Assembly: GCA_029936965.1 (NCBI GenBank)
Contig: JAPYRG010000002.1
Coordinates: 1-64,000, forward strand
Origin: Fidelibacterota bacterium
Lineage (GTDB): Bacteria; Fidelibacterota; Marinisomatia; Marinisomatales; TCS55
DNA: 64,000 nt
Reading direction: 5' to 3'
The position numbers and the translations under genes are program-made. A model generated the notes under the pieces. It made no database searches. It saw only the letters and a list, made by a program, of their open reading frames with translations, and was not told the DNA's origin. Below, one piece after another: positions 43,836-52,802 of the stretch. Positions within the stretch are counted from its first letter, which is position 1, and each line of letters opens with the position of its first letter.

Positions 43836-44693
43836 ATGAAGCTTAAATATCGTATAACATATAATTTATTAAAGCTGCTATCTAATTTGGTTCAATCTTT
43901 AAAACCAAGTAATCAATATTATTATGCTAATAAACTTGGTTCTATTTGCTATCAATTGTTAATAATTAGGAAAAAAGAAGCTCGAAAAAACATAGCTATA
44001 GCATTCCCAAAACTATCAGAAAAAAAGAGAGAAAATATTTTAAAAGATACATACAGATTTTTTATATACAGTGCAATGCAATTTCTATCATTGCCAAAAA
44101 GTATTACACGTGGAAATATTTCTGTAAATGGAACACAATATTTGAAAGAAGCACTTAATGAAAATAAAGGTGTATTATTGGTTTCTGGGCACTTTGGATT
44201 ATGGGAACTGCTATTAGGCTGGTTTGGTATAAATAAATATTCATTATTACTCATTGGGCAAAAACAAATAAATATTGGTGCGGATAAATTTATTAATGAA
44301 TTACGAAAAAATAATGGTACAAAAATTTTACCAAGAAAATCTTCGCTTGAATTGATGTATAGTGCTTTAGAAAATAATGATATTTTAGCCCTGGCAAGCG
44401 ATCAAGACGCAAAAAAAAGTGGGATATTTGTTAACTTTTTTGGCGTAAAAGCATCTACACCTAAAGGCGCAGCTTTATTCCATTTAAAAGCTAAATCTCC
44501 CATTATATTTGTTACTTGTTATATGGAAAGTATAAATAAATATATTTTGAATATTCAACCTATTAAAATACATAATAATTCAGATATAGAATCGATTACA
44601 ATATCTTATACACGTTTGTTAGAGGATATTATAAAAAAACACCCGGAACAATATTTTTGGTTCCATAGACGATGGAAAACAAAACCATCTTAA
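43836..44693 (+). CDS. LpxL/HtrB-like lipid A acyltransferase
   Basis: Adds a secondary acyl chain to lipid A at the inner membrane. The catalytic HFGLWE motif is at about 117-122, and the family segments ASDQDAKKSGIFVNFFG and PEQYFWFHRRWKT are present. An N-terminal hydrophobic/amphipathic helix anchors it. The 285-aa length is slightly short of E. coli LpxL but normal for FCB-group homologues. It complements the lpxA/C/D genes at 49-52 kb. It is probably co-transcribed with tsaC, 10 nt downstream. Confidence 0.9.
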   Translation: MKLKYRITYNLLKLLSNLVQSLKPSNQYYYANKLGSICYQLLIIRKKEARKNIAIAFPKLSEKKRENILKDTYRFFIYSAMQFLSLPKSITRGNISVNGTQYLKEALNENKGVLLVSGHFGLWELLLGWFGINKYSLLLIGQKQINIGADKFINELRKNNGTKILPRKSSLELMYSALENNDILALASDQDAKKSGIFVNFFGVKASTPKGAALFHLKAKSPIIFVTCYMESINKYILNIQPIKIHNNSDIESITISYTRLLEDIIKKHPEQYFWFHRRWKTKPS

Positions 44694-44703
44694 TTAACTA
44701 ATT

Positions 44704-45279
44704 GTGATAAAGAATATTCCTATAGATTATCCCAAAATATTTTCTATTTGCAAGAACTCGCTAGATAAGGGTGGCGTTGTAATATATCCCACCGATACCT
44801 TATATGGATTTGGTGTAGATGCTAGAAATGAAACTGCAATAAAGAAATTGAATAGTATTAAAAGAAGAAACTCTCCTGTAAGTATAATTGTCGAAAATTT
44901 TGAACAATTAGTTGCCTTTACAAATTTATCAAAAGATAAAAAGAAGTTTATTAAAAATAATATCGGCAATAAAACCACATTTATACTTCCAAGTATTAAA
45001 GGGAACGTTCATAAGTCTATTATGAGCAATAATAATTTTATTGGTTTTCGTATACCAAATAATACAATTGGACCAAAACTAGTATCAGCAATAGGATATC
45101 CAATTACATCATCAAGTGTAAACCGACACGGAAATAAACCAATGAATAATCCAAAAGAGATCATTGATGAGTTTGGAGATGAAGTTGATATTATAATAAA
45201 CGCAGGTGTATTAGCTACATCTAGCGGATCAACAATATATATGCTAAGAAATAATCAATTTCAAATTATAAGAAGATGA
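44704..45279 (+). CDS. tsaC: L-threonylcarbamoyladenylate synthase (YrdC/Sua5)
   Basis: First step of the tRNA t6A37 modification: threonylcarbamoyl-AMP from threonine, bicarbonate and ATP. The YrdC hallmark GGVVIYPTDTLYGFGVDA (about 20-37) and NSPVSIIVENFEQL, plus the conserved GFRIPNN and TSSSVNRHGNKP, cover the whole 191 aa. GTG start. It overlaps the DUF3108 gene by 4 nt. Confidence 0.94.
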   Translation: MIKNIPIDYPKIFSICKNSLDKGGVVIYPTDTLYGFGVDARNETAIKKLNSIKRRNSPVSIIVENFEQLVAFTNLSKDKKKFIKNNIGNKTTFILPSIKGNVHKSIMSNNNFIGFRIPNNTIGPKLVSAIGYPITSSSVNRHGNKPMNNPKEIIDEFGDEVDIIINAGVLATSSGSTIYMLRNNQFQIIRR

Positions 45280-45989
45280 AAAATTGCATCATAATAACAA
45301 TATATTTATTATCTATGATAAATGCTGCTGAAAAGCTCCCTTTTAATTTTGGTGAAAAATTAATTTATGATGTTTCTTTTGCTGGGATTAAAGCTGGGAA
45401 AGCATACTTAGAGGTTTTAGTTGATAATGAAAACAATAATTCCAATGAAATTCATATAAGATTTGTAGCAAAAACATCTTTTCCATTTAGTTCAATTTAT
45501 GCAATTGATGATCAGATTGATACATGGCTAGATATAAAAAGTCTATATACAAACAAAATACTTAAAAGTATAAATCAGGGAAACTATTCAAAGGAATCTA
45601 AAACTATAATAGATTATAAAAATTTTATTTCAATCACAAATAAAGATACTACATATATTAATGGATATCTTTACGATCCATACTCTTTATTTTATCTACT
45701 TCGCACAAAACCATTAATACTTGGGGAAACAATTAAAATAAATACTTTCGGGGCGGAGGGGATTACACCAATACAGATAATTACTAAATCTGAGGATGTT
45801 ATAAATACCATTTATGGTTCCTTCAATTGTTTGGTTGTAAAACCATTTAGAAAAGGTAACACTCTATTAAAAAATAAAGGCGATATGATGATTTGGTTTA
45901 GTAATGATAAAAAGAAACTACCAGTTCAAATAAAAATAAAATTGCAGTATGGATCAATGTTATTAAAAATAAAAGAAATCAATTTGTAA
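45276..45989 (+). CDS. DUF3108 exported protein
   Basis: Signal peptide (about 1-18) and one DUF3108 domain covering nearly all 237 aa: FGEKLIYDVSFAGIKAGKAYLEV near the start, the PYSLFYLLRT segment in the middle, and a strand-rich end (GDMMIWFSNDKKKLPVQIKIKL). DUF3108 proteins are periplasmic or outer-membrane-associated and thought to have a barrel-like fold; the role is unknown. It overlaps tsaC by 4 nt and runs 11 nt into the convergent rseP gene. Confidence 0.87.
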   Translation: MKNCIIITIYLLSMINAAEKLPFNFGEKLIYDVSFAGIKAGKAYLEVLVDNENNNSNEIHIRFVAKTSFPFSSIYAIDDQIDTWLDIKSLYTNKILKSINQGNYSKESKTIIDYKNFISITNKDTTYINGYLYDPYSLFYLLRTKPLILGETIKINTFGAEGITPIQIITKSEDVINTIYGSFNCLVVKPFRKGNTLLKNKGDMMIWFSNDKKKLPVQIKIKLQYGSMLLKIKEINL

Positions 45990-47154
45990 ATAGTCGGCCT
46001 ATATCATTTATCATAACTGTTGCCATTAATAATAATAAAAATGCCATTCCAATTTGTTGAATAATCATTCTTGTTTTTAAAGTGAATTTTCTCCTTAGGA
46101 TTGATTCAGCTAAAATAATAAATACATGACCACCATCTAATCCAGGAACAGGTAAAAAATTGATAAACGCTAAATTGCAACTTATGATTGCCATAAATCC
46201 AAAAAATGAAACAAGTCCTGCTCTTGCTGTTTCACCAGCAATCTGGGCTATTAATATAGGTCCACCAAGATCTCCTACAGATGCTTGACCAGAAATTAAC
46301 AATTTTATTGATAATACAACTAATCCAAGCCCACCTAATGTGGAGGCAACCCCTAATTGAGAAGCTCTAATTATACCAATTGGTTCATAGAATAGCTCTG
46401 GACCAATACCAATCATTCCAAGAGTGTCCAATTTACCATCTATAGGAAAAACTCTAAATGTTGTATTAATATCAATTGAGCTTTCTCTGCCCTCCCTTAC
46501 ATAAGTTATTTTGATTGACTTATTAGGTAACTTTTGAATGGTGCTTGAAAGATCAGACCAAGTATTAATATTGTAATCATTGACTACAATTATTTTATCT
46601 CCAGGAAGAAGATTTGCATTTTTGGCTGGGGAATCTTCCTCAACGCTATAAATAACTGGTATATTTTCAGAGGTTGGCACTCCTTGATACCAGGCAAGAG
46701 CTGTAAAGATTACAAAAGCTAATAATATATTCATTATTACACCGGCACTCATTACCCATATTTGAGCCCATACAGGTTTACTCATAAGCTCATATGGCTC
46801 ATTTTTAATAGCGCCATCCATACTTTCATCAATCATCCCTGCTAATTTCACATACCCCCCCAGTGGAACTATTGCAAAACAATATTCTGTACCACTTCCT
46901 TTTCTTTCTGGGATATTAATATTCCATGTTTTTATTATATCCCAACTAATTTTATCTAAATCATTTTTTTTGTAAAAAAATAAATTTATTTCAAAACCAC
47001 CATTAATTGAGTTAACAGTAAAAAGTCGAGGTGGGAAACCAATTGAAAATCTATCTACACGAACGCCTACTGATCGTGCAGCAAAAAAATGCCCCAATTC
47101 ATGTATGATAACTATTACGCCCAAAACAAATATAAATGCTAAAATTGTAGTCAT
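45979..47154 (-). CDS. rseP: Site-2 intramembrane metalloprotease RseP
   Basis: Cleaves membrane-spanning anti-sigma factors and signal-peptide remnants. Zinc motif HELGH at 18-22 in the first helix, and the third ligand in LDGGH near residue 338; one periplasmic PDZ domain (about 165-255; SPAKNANLLPGDKIIVVN). E. coli RseP has two PDZ domains, so this 391-aa form is a simpler type. It is the last gene of the uppS-to-rseP operon, 12 nt after dxr. Its 3' end overlaps DUF3108 by 11 nt. No sigma-E or anti-sigma gene is in the window. Confidence 0.95.
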   Translation of the reverse strand: MTTILAFIFVLGVIVIIHELGHFFAARSVGVRVDRFSIGFPPRLFTVNSINGGFEINLFFYKKNDLDKISWDIIKTWNINIPERKGSGTEYCFAIVPLGGYVKLAGMIDESMDGAIKNEPYELMSKPVWAQIWVMSAGVIMNILLAFVIFTALAWYQGVPTSENIPVIYSVEEDSPAKNANLLPGDKIIVVNDYNINTWSDLSSTIQKLPNKSIKITYVREGRESSIDINTTFRVFPIDGKLDTLGMIGIGPELFYEPIGIIRASQLGVASTLGGLGLVVLSIKLLISGQASVGDLGGPILIAQIAGETARAGLVSFFGFMAIISCNLAFINFLPVPGLDGGHVFIILAESILRRKFTLKTRMIIQQIGMAFLLLLMATVMINDIGRLFTN

Positions 47155-47166
47155 TAAAAAATTTCC

Positions 47167-48324
47167 TTATTTTTTGTCAATTTCTTTCATTACGAATTCA
47201 TATGTCCAAAGTTCCAATTCTAATAATTCCTCCAAGCTAGGATCTTTTACCAAATCATGTGCATTACATGCTTTTTCAATTATATCTGGTATATCAGTGA
47301 ATTTAATTCTTTTATTTAAAAAACTATAAACAGCATTATCATTTGCTACATTAAGTACTGCTGGTGCAGATCCTCCAATACGTATTGATTCATATGCCAG
47401 CCCAATGCATGGAAACTTTTCTATATCCTTTTCTTCAAAAGTTAGTTTTCCGATTTTAGCTAAATCAAGTTCCCCCCATTCTGCTAATGCATGTGTTGGG
47501 TAGGTAAGAGCATATTGTATAGGTATTTTCATATCAGGAATTCCTAATTGAGCTTTTACAGATCTATCGTTGAACTCAACCATAGAATGAATTATAGATT
47601 GAGGATGGATCAATATATCAATTTGATTAATTTGAAGGTCAAATAACCAACGTGCTTCAATCACTTCTAACCCTTTATTCATCATAGTTGCAGAATCAAT
47701 CGTTATTTTCTTACCCATGCTCCAATTAGGGTGATTTAAAGCTTCTTTTAAAGAGATTTCTGAAAAGGTATTTACATCTCTTGTTCTAAAAGGACCACCG
47801 CTTCCTGTTAAAATAATTCTTTTAATATCTTCAATATTCTCACCTACTAAACACTGCCAGATAGCTGAATGTTCGCTATCTACAGGATAAATTTTTGCTC
47901 CGCTTTCATTCATTGTATTATTTATTAAATCACCCGCCATAACCATGCTTTCTTTATTACTTAATGCAACATCTACACCGGCCTTCAAAGCATTAATGGT
48001 AGGCTCCATTCCTGCAGATCCAACTAATCCATTCATTACTAAATCTATATCATCTCTTTTTGAAATCTCTAACAAGCCATCTCTGCCAATAAGAATTTCA
48101 ATATTTTCTTTTTCCAAGACCTCCTTAACATCTTCTGCATTTGAATCATTAACAACAACCAAAGCTTTAGGTCGATACCTTTTTGCTTGTTCTATAATCA
48201 ATTTGTTGTTTTGGAAAGTAGATAGATAAACAACATCAAATTCATCCTGAAAAGTATCGATTACACCTAATGTATTGACACCTATTGAACCAGTAGAACC
48301 AAGTATAGAGATTTTTTTAGCCAT
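47167..48324 (-). CDS. dxr: 1-deoxy-D-xylulose 5-phosphate reductoisomerase
   Basis: Second step of the non-mevalonate isoprenoid pathway, giving MEP. NADPH-binding GSTGSIG (9-15), the metal/substrate segments VDSEHSAIWQCL and LTGSGGPF, and NHPNWSMGKKITIDSATMMNKGLEVIEA are all complete. The 385-aa length is standard. It sits between an unknown exported protein gene (2 nt) and rseP. Isoprenoid output feeds UppS at the head of the same operon. Confidence 0.97.
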   Translation of the reverse strand: MAKKISILGSTGSIGVNTLGVIDTFQDEFDVVYLSTFQNNKLIIEQAKRYRPKALVVVNDSNAEDVKEVLEKENIEILIGRDGLLEISKRDDIDLVMNGLVGSAGMEPTINALKAGVDVALSNKESMVMAGDLINNTMNESGAKIYPVDSEHSAIWQCLVGENIEDIKRIILTGSGGPFRTRDVNTFSEISLKEALNHPNWSMGKKITIDSATMMNKGLEVIEARWLFDLQINQIDILIHPQSIIHSMVEFNDRSVKAQLGIPDMKIPIQYALTYPTHALAEWGELDLAKIGKLTFEEKDIEKFPCIGLAYESIRIGGSAPAVLNVANDNAVYSFLNKRIKFTDIPDIIEKACNAHDLVKDPSLEELLELELWTYEFVMKEIDKK

Positions 48325-48326
48325 TA

Positions 48327-49037
48327 TTATTCAAATTTCTTTTGAAGACTAATTGAAAATTGCGAAAATTTAATATTTAAACGTATTTGTGGAGAAACTT
48401 TCCATTTGAAAAGTGGAAATATTTTTCCAAGCATAATATAATTAATCGAACCCGAAATATTTTTTGAAATTTCTCCATTATTCACGTTAAAAATCCTACT
48501 ATTAAACTGATTATTTCCAACTCCAATATAGAATGGAAATAAATTAAATAAATTTGATTTAATAATAGAAAAATCAAATGTTCGGCAATTAATATATTTA
48601 GGTCCATCCATTTTCCCTATACTCATATCAGCAATCCACAAACTTGGATCATCTTTAACTAATCCTAGTGAAAAACCATAACTGTAATAATTGATCACAT
48701 CATTATGGCTTGTAAAGCCGCCAATTTTCCCATTTACTCTTAAATTATTTGATATAAGTAAAGAACTATGCAATAAAGGCAATCCTAATATGGATTTTTC
48801 AATAAAAGATTTATTTGTTAAATCATATCCCAACGGGAATATTAAACTTAAAGAAAAGCGTTGCTTTGAATTATTATTAACTAATTGATGATGCCCAAGT
48901 GAAAACGAGGTGCTTTTGATTAATGGTTTAACAGAGGATGTAAATTTCGACCCACTAACCTTTGAAATATCATAAGAAGGAAATTGTCCAAATAATAAAT
49001 GCGCTATAATGAAAAGCTCTATGAAAATTAATTTCAT
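48327..49037 (-). CDS. Unknown exported protein inside the lpx-dxr operon
   Basis: Signal peptide (about 1-17, LFIIAHLLFGQ) and 219 mature residues rich in Ser, Asn, Leu and Phe with an alternating strand pattern (SGSINYIMLGKIFPLFKWKVSPQIRLNIKFSQFSISL), suggesting a small outer-membrane barrel. I do not recognise the family. It lies between lpxA (17 nt) and dxr (2 nt), where other bacteria have no such gene, so a part in lipopolysaccharide or outer-membrane assembly is possible by position only. Confidence 0.75.
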   Translation of the reverse strand: MKLIFIELFIIAHLLFGQFPSYDISKVSGSKFTSSVKPLIKSTSFSLGHHQLVNNNSKQRFSLSLIFPLGYDLTNKSFIEKSILGLPLLHSSLLISNNLRVNGKIGGFTSHNDVINYYSYGFSLGLVKDDPSLWIADMSIGKMDGPKYINCRTFDFSIIKSNLFNLFPFYIGVGNNQFNSRIFNVNNGEISKNISGSINYIMLGKIFPLFKWKVSPQIRLNIKFSQFSISLQKKFE

Positions 49038-49054
49038 ATAATCTATAAAGATGA

Positions 49055-49852
49055 TTATATAATCCCACGTTCACTATTATTAATAAAATTAATAATATTA
49101 TTTACCTCTACATTATTAGATATACTATTTTTTATCTTATCTAAAGCTTTGGATCTAGTTAAATCTGATCGAAAATACATTTTATAAGCTTTTTTAATTT
49201 TGGATAATGTATCTATAGAGAATCCCGTTCTTTTTAAACCAATTGAATTTATACCACCAAATTTTAAAGGTTCTCCAATAGCTAATATATATGGGGGAAC
49301 ATCCTGAACAGCTCGAAATCCGCCACCTATGAAAACATGTGATCCAATTTTACAAAACTGATGAACGAGGACGCCTCCACCTAAAGAGGCATATTCTTGA
49401 ATTTCTACATGCCCACCAAGTGTAGACATATTTGCCATAATAACATTATCACGAACAATACAATCATGAGCAACATGAACTGCCGCCATTAATAAAACAT
49501 TATTTCCCACCACAGTTATTCCACCTGCAGATGTCCCGCGGTTAATTGTAACATTTTCTCTTATTATAGTATTTTTTCCTATTACCGTTTTAGTATCTTC
49601 TCCTGCAAACTTTAGATCTTGAGGAATTTCACCTATACTACAATTATGAAATATTTTACTATTACTGCCAATCTGGGTTCCACTGCAAATTGTGGTACAA
49701 TTTCCTATAATTGTATTATCATCGATTGAGACGCCATCCTCAATAATAGAAAATGGACCAACTTTGACGTTATGTCCTAAATTAGCATTTTCGCTAATAA
49801 GTGCGGTAGGGTGTAATGTTGTAGTAATTCTACGATCCTGCCCTATTAACAA
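49055..49852 (-). CDS. lpxA: UDP-N-acetylglucosamine acyltransferase
   Basis: First committed transfer in lipid A synthesis: a 3-hydroxyacyl chain from ACP to UDP-GlcNAc. Left-handed parallel beta-helix hexapeptide repeats fill residues 13-185; the catalytic His129 is in HVAHDC; the C-terminal helical part is normal. The start overlaps fabZ by 23 nt, and about ten residues precede the usual family start (HPTAL), so an internal start is possible. 265 aa. Confidence 0.96.
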   Translation of the reverse strand: MLIGQDRRITTTLHPTALISENANLGHNVKVGPFSIIEDGVSIDDNTIIGNCTTICSGTQIGSNSKIFHNCSIGEIPQDLKFAGEDTKTVIGKNTIIRENVTINRGTSAGGITVVGNNVLLMAAVHVAHDCIVRDNVIMANMSTLGGHVEIQEYASLGGGVLVHQFCKIGSHVFIGGGFRAVQDVPPYILAIGEPLKFGGINSIGLKRTGFSIDTLSKIKKAYKMYFRSDLTRSKALDKIKNSISNNVEVNNIINFINNSERGII

Positions 49853-50285
49853 TATTCGCCAATAGATTAGCTTCAGCCACTAATTTATCATCTACAAAAG
49901 CTTTACCTATAAGCTTAACCGCACCCAAGCGAATTTTTGCAAGTTCCATTTTAATTTTTACTTGATCTCCCGGGACTATAGGAACACGAAATTTCGAATT
50001 AGTTATTGATGAAAATAACATATTTTTTTTCAAAGGTTCTAAAACACTATTTAATACTAAAAATGCACCAGCTTGTGCCATGCTCTCCAAAATTAAAACT
50101 GCTGGCATTATTGGTTGCGAAGGAAAATGTCCAGCAAAATATGGCTCGTTTATAGTTACATTTTTAATTGCTGTAAGAGTTTTTCCATGCTCAATTTCTA
50201 TTATACGATCAATTAAGACCATTGGATATCTATGGGGAAGAAGCTCCAAAATATCCTGGATATTAAATTGTGACTTTTTATCCAA
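49830..50285 (-). CDS. fabZ: 3-hydroxyacyl-[ACP] dehydratase
   Basis: Dehydrates 3-hydroxyacyl-ACP in fatty acid elongation; competes with LpxA and LpxC for the 3-hydroxyacyl pool. Hotdog fold with catalytic His53 (FAGHFP) and Glu67 (ILESMAQAG). The 151-aa length is usual. In many Bacteroidetes FabZ is fused to LpxC; here the two are separate, 20 nt apart, in the same order. Confidence 0.96.
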   Translation of the reverse strand: MDKKSQFNIQDILELLPHRYPMVLIDRIIEIEHGKTLTAIKNVTINEPYFAGHFPSQPIMPAVLILESMAQAGAFLVLNSVLEPLKKNMLFSSITNSKFRVPIVPGDQVKIKMELAKIRLGAVKLIGKAFVDDKLVAEANLLANIVNRAGS

Positions 50286-50305
50286 AATCTTATAAAATAA
50301 TTAAA

Positions 50306-51241
50306 CTATAATTGCTCTTTGTACTCTTTACGAATCATTTTAACAAATTCAACATTGCTTGCATGACCACTTCGCGCAGCAGTTACATGCCCTCTGATAG
50401 AAATTCCAAGTAAAGCTAAATCTCCAATTAAATCAAGAGTTTTATGCCTTACAGGTTCATTATGAAAGCGCAATACTTTCCCATTTAAAATACCATTCTG
50501 TCCTTGAATGACTTGATCTTGAATACCAAATAAATTTCTCAAGTGATTAATTTCACCATTCTTAATTCTTCTATCAAGAATTACAACAGCATTAGATAAA
50601 CTTCCTCCTTTAATTAATCCTTTTTCTCTCAGTTTTTCTACTTCACTCAAAAAACAAAAAGTTCTTGCTGGTGCAACATCTCTGGCAAAATCTTCTTCCA
50701 TATTATATATTGCCTCATATTGTGTTCCAAGGGCTGGTAGAGGATATTCAACTAGAAAAGTAACCCTAAATCTATCTGCAGGAACTACGTGAATATCAAT
50801 TCCTTTCTTTGGATCAGAGTATACTACAGGCTTACTTATCTCTAATACATGTCTATCTTTATTTTGTTCAATAAAATTTGCTGATTGCAGCGCATCTACA
50901 AAATCTTTTGCACTTCCATCCATCACCGGTGCTTCTTTAGCTGTTAATTCAATAAGAACATTATCAATTCGCAAACCAGATACAGCTGCCAAAGCATGTT
51001 CAACTGTATGAATTTTAACACCGTTTTGCCCAATCGTTGTTCCCCTTGAAATATCCATAACATGCTGGATATCGGCTCTTATTTCAGGGCTCCCTTTAAT
51101 ATCAGTTCTAGAAAACTGTATCCCATAATTTTCAGGAGCAGGATTAAATGTAATCGTGCTTTCTACTCCCGTATGCAAACCAACTCCAGTACATGAAACA
51201 GGTCCGCCTATTGTTCTTTGTTTGCGGTTGGTTTTGGTCAT
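50306..51241 (-). CDS. lpxC: UDP-3-O-acyl-GlcNAc deacetylase
   Basis: Zinc enzyme committing to lipid A. Zinc ligand His82 in HTVEHALAA, and the second part of the site in RHKTLDLIGD (His and Asp); the catalytic His-containing GHASN is near the end. The 311-aa length is the standalone form. It overlaps lpxD by 4 nt upstream and is followed by fabZ after 20 nt. Confidence 0.97.
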   Translation of the reverse strand: MTKTNRKQRTIGGPVSCTGVGLHTGVESTITFNPAPENYGIQFSRTDIKGSPEIRADIQHVMDISRGTTIGQNGVKIHTVEHALAAVSGLRIDNVLIELTAKEAPVMDGSAKDFVDALQSANFIEQNKDRHVLEISKPVVYSDPKKGIDIHVVPADRFRVTFLVEYPLPALGTQYEAIYNMEEDFARDVAPARTFCFLSEVEKLREKGLIKGGSLSNAVVILDRRIKNGEINHLRNLFGIQDQVIQGQNGILNGKVLRFHNEPVRHKTLDLIGDLALLGISIRGHVTAARSGHASNVEFVKMIRKEYKEQL

Positions 51242-52233
51242 TTTTCTAAACTCATTAATTGTTTTTTCATTTTTATGACTTCAGAATATAATGCATCTCT
51301 TTTATGTTGTTCTCTTATTTCACGTGCGGGCATGCCAGCATATACTTTACCACCAGAAAGTGACTTTGTAACACCTGTTTTAGCTGCTAATGTTGAGTGT
51401 GCGCCTATTGTAACATGTGGGGCGACGCCAACATGTCCAGCAAAAATACAATATTCACCTACATTCACACTGCCAGCAATTGTAACCGCAGCTGTTAAAA
51501 TACAGCCTTTACCTAGACATACATTATGAGCTAAATGAACATGATTGTCTAATTTACATTGATCTCCTAAAACAGTATCACCAATTGTTCCCCTATCTAT
51601 AGCACAATTTGCCCCAATTTCAACTTTATCACCTATAATAACATTCCCGTTTTGAGGTATTTTATGATGATTCCCATTTTCTGTTGCAAAACCGAAACCA
51701 TCACTTCCTATTATTGTTCCACTATGAATAATGCAATTATTTCCTATTGTACACCTATTATAAATATGAATATTAGAAAAAATATTACAATTATTCCCTA
51801 TAGAAGTGTTATTACTAATGGTAGTATTTGAACCTATTATAGTATTATCACCAATTATGACTTCATCTTCAATGACGGAAAAATTACCAATCGTAATATT
51901 TTTCCCAATTTTTGCATTTGGTGAAATATAAGCAGTCTTACTTATGCCGGTTTTTTTATCAATCTTCGGAGAAAATTCTCCTAGAATTTTAGCAATAGCT
52001 AATTGAGGATTATTATGAACAATTCCAGATTTATCATTTAATAAGGAATTATCATCAACAATAATAGCTGATGCCCTTGTTGATGATAAATATTTCTTAT
52101 ATTTTGGATTACCCAAAAAAGTAATTGTTGATTCTTTACCATTTTGTATCTCAGAAACTCCTGATATAATCATAGTCTGATCACCTACAACTTCTCCATT
52201 TACAAGTTTTGCCAGATCTGATAATGTCTTCAA
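51238..52233 (-). CDS. lpxD: UDP-3-O-(3-hydroxyacyl)glucosamine N-acyltransferase
   Basis: Adds the amide-linked acyl chain in lipid A synthesis. N-terminal uridine-binding domain (about 1-95), then a long left-handed beta-helix (about 98-290) with hexapeptide repeats; catalytic His in VHLAHNV (about 230). C-terminal helical tail. The 331-aa length is standard. It is 14 nt after skp and overlaps lpxC by 4 nt. Confidence 0.97.
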   Translation of the reverse strand: MKTLSDLAKLVNGEVVGDQTMIISGVSEIQNGKESTITFLGNPKYKKYLSSTRASAIIVDDNSLLNDKSGIVHNNPQLAIAKILGEFSPKIDKKTGISKTAYISPNAKIGKNITIGNFSVIEDEVIIGDNTIIGSNTTISNNTSIGNNCNIFSNIHIYNRCTIGNNCIIHSGTIIGSDGFGFATENGNHHKIPQNGNVIIGDKVEIGANCAIDRGTIGDTVLGDQCKLDNHVHLAHNVCLGKGCILTAAVTIAGSVNVGEYCIFAGHVGVAPHVTIGAHSTLAAKTGVTKSLSGGKVYAGMPAREIREQHKRDALYSEVIKMKKQLMSLEK

Positions 52234-52247
52234 ATTTTAATCAATAA

Positions 52248-52775
52248 TTAATTTTCATCCGGAAGACTATATTTTCTTAATTCATATAGTACATCATCTG
52301 TAAGATCATAAGTAGGATTTCCAAATAATAATGAAACTGATCCATCAATAATAAAATCATATTCTTTGATTGCAGCTACTTTATCAACTGCGCGTTTTAC
52401 CTTACTTAATATTTCAAACTCCATCTGTGCTTGTTTTTTGTATAATTCACCTTCAGGCCCTACTTTTTGGGCTTGAAATGCCTGTAAAGTTTGTTCTCTC
52501 TGTGCAATTTCTTGCTCTTTTTCTCTGCGCCATTCAGGTGAACTCATAAGTCTTTGTGTTTCAAACGATTTTTTCATACTATCCAAACTCATTAACATTG
52601 TTTGATATTCAAACTGTACTTTACGGAATTCCATTTGCAATTGAGATTCTGCATCTTTGAATTCCTCAAACTCTGCCCTTATCCGATCTGATTGAACAAA
52701 ACCAATCTTACTCTGTGAATAAATATAAGGGGCTGTTAAAAATAGTACTATAAACCCTAAAATAATCTTTTTCAT
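52248..52775 (-). CDS. skp: OmpH/Skp family periplasmic chaperone
   Basis: Holdase for outer-membrane proteins on their way to BamA. Signal peptide (1-20), then a short strand segment SKIGFVQSDRIRAEFEEFKDAE and a long charged coiled coil (about 45-125), the jellyfish-arm shape of Skp, closing with KEYDFIIDGSVSLLFGNPTYDLTDDVL. The 175-aa length is typical. It lies 27 nt after bamA, as in many genomes. Confidence 0.92.
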   Translation of the reverse strand: MKKIILGFIVLFLTAPYIYSQSKIGFVQSDRIRAEFEEFKDAESQLQMEFRKVQFEYQTMLMSLDSMKKSFETQRLMSSPEWRREKEQEIAQREQTLQAFQAQKVGPEGELYKKQAQMEFEILSKVKRAVDKVAAIKEYDFIIDGSVSLLFGNPTYDLTDDVLYELRKYSLPDEN

Positions 52776-52802
52776 TGTATTCCCTTTCTTATTAAATATT
52801 AT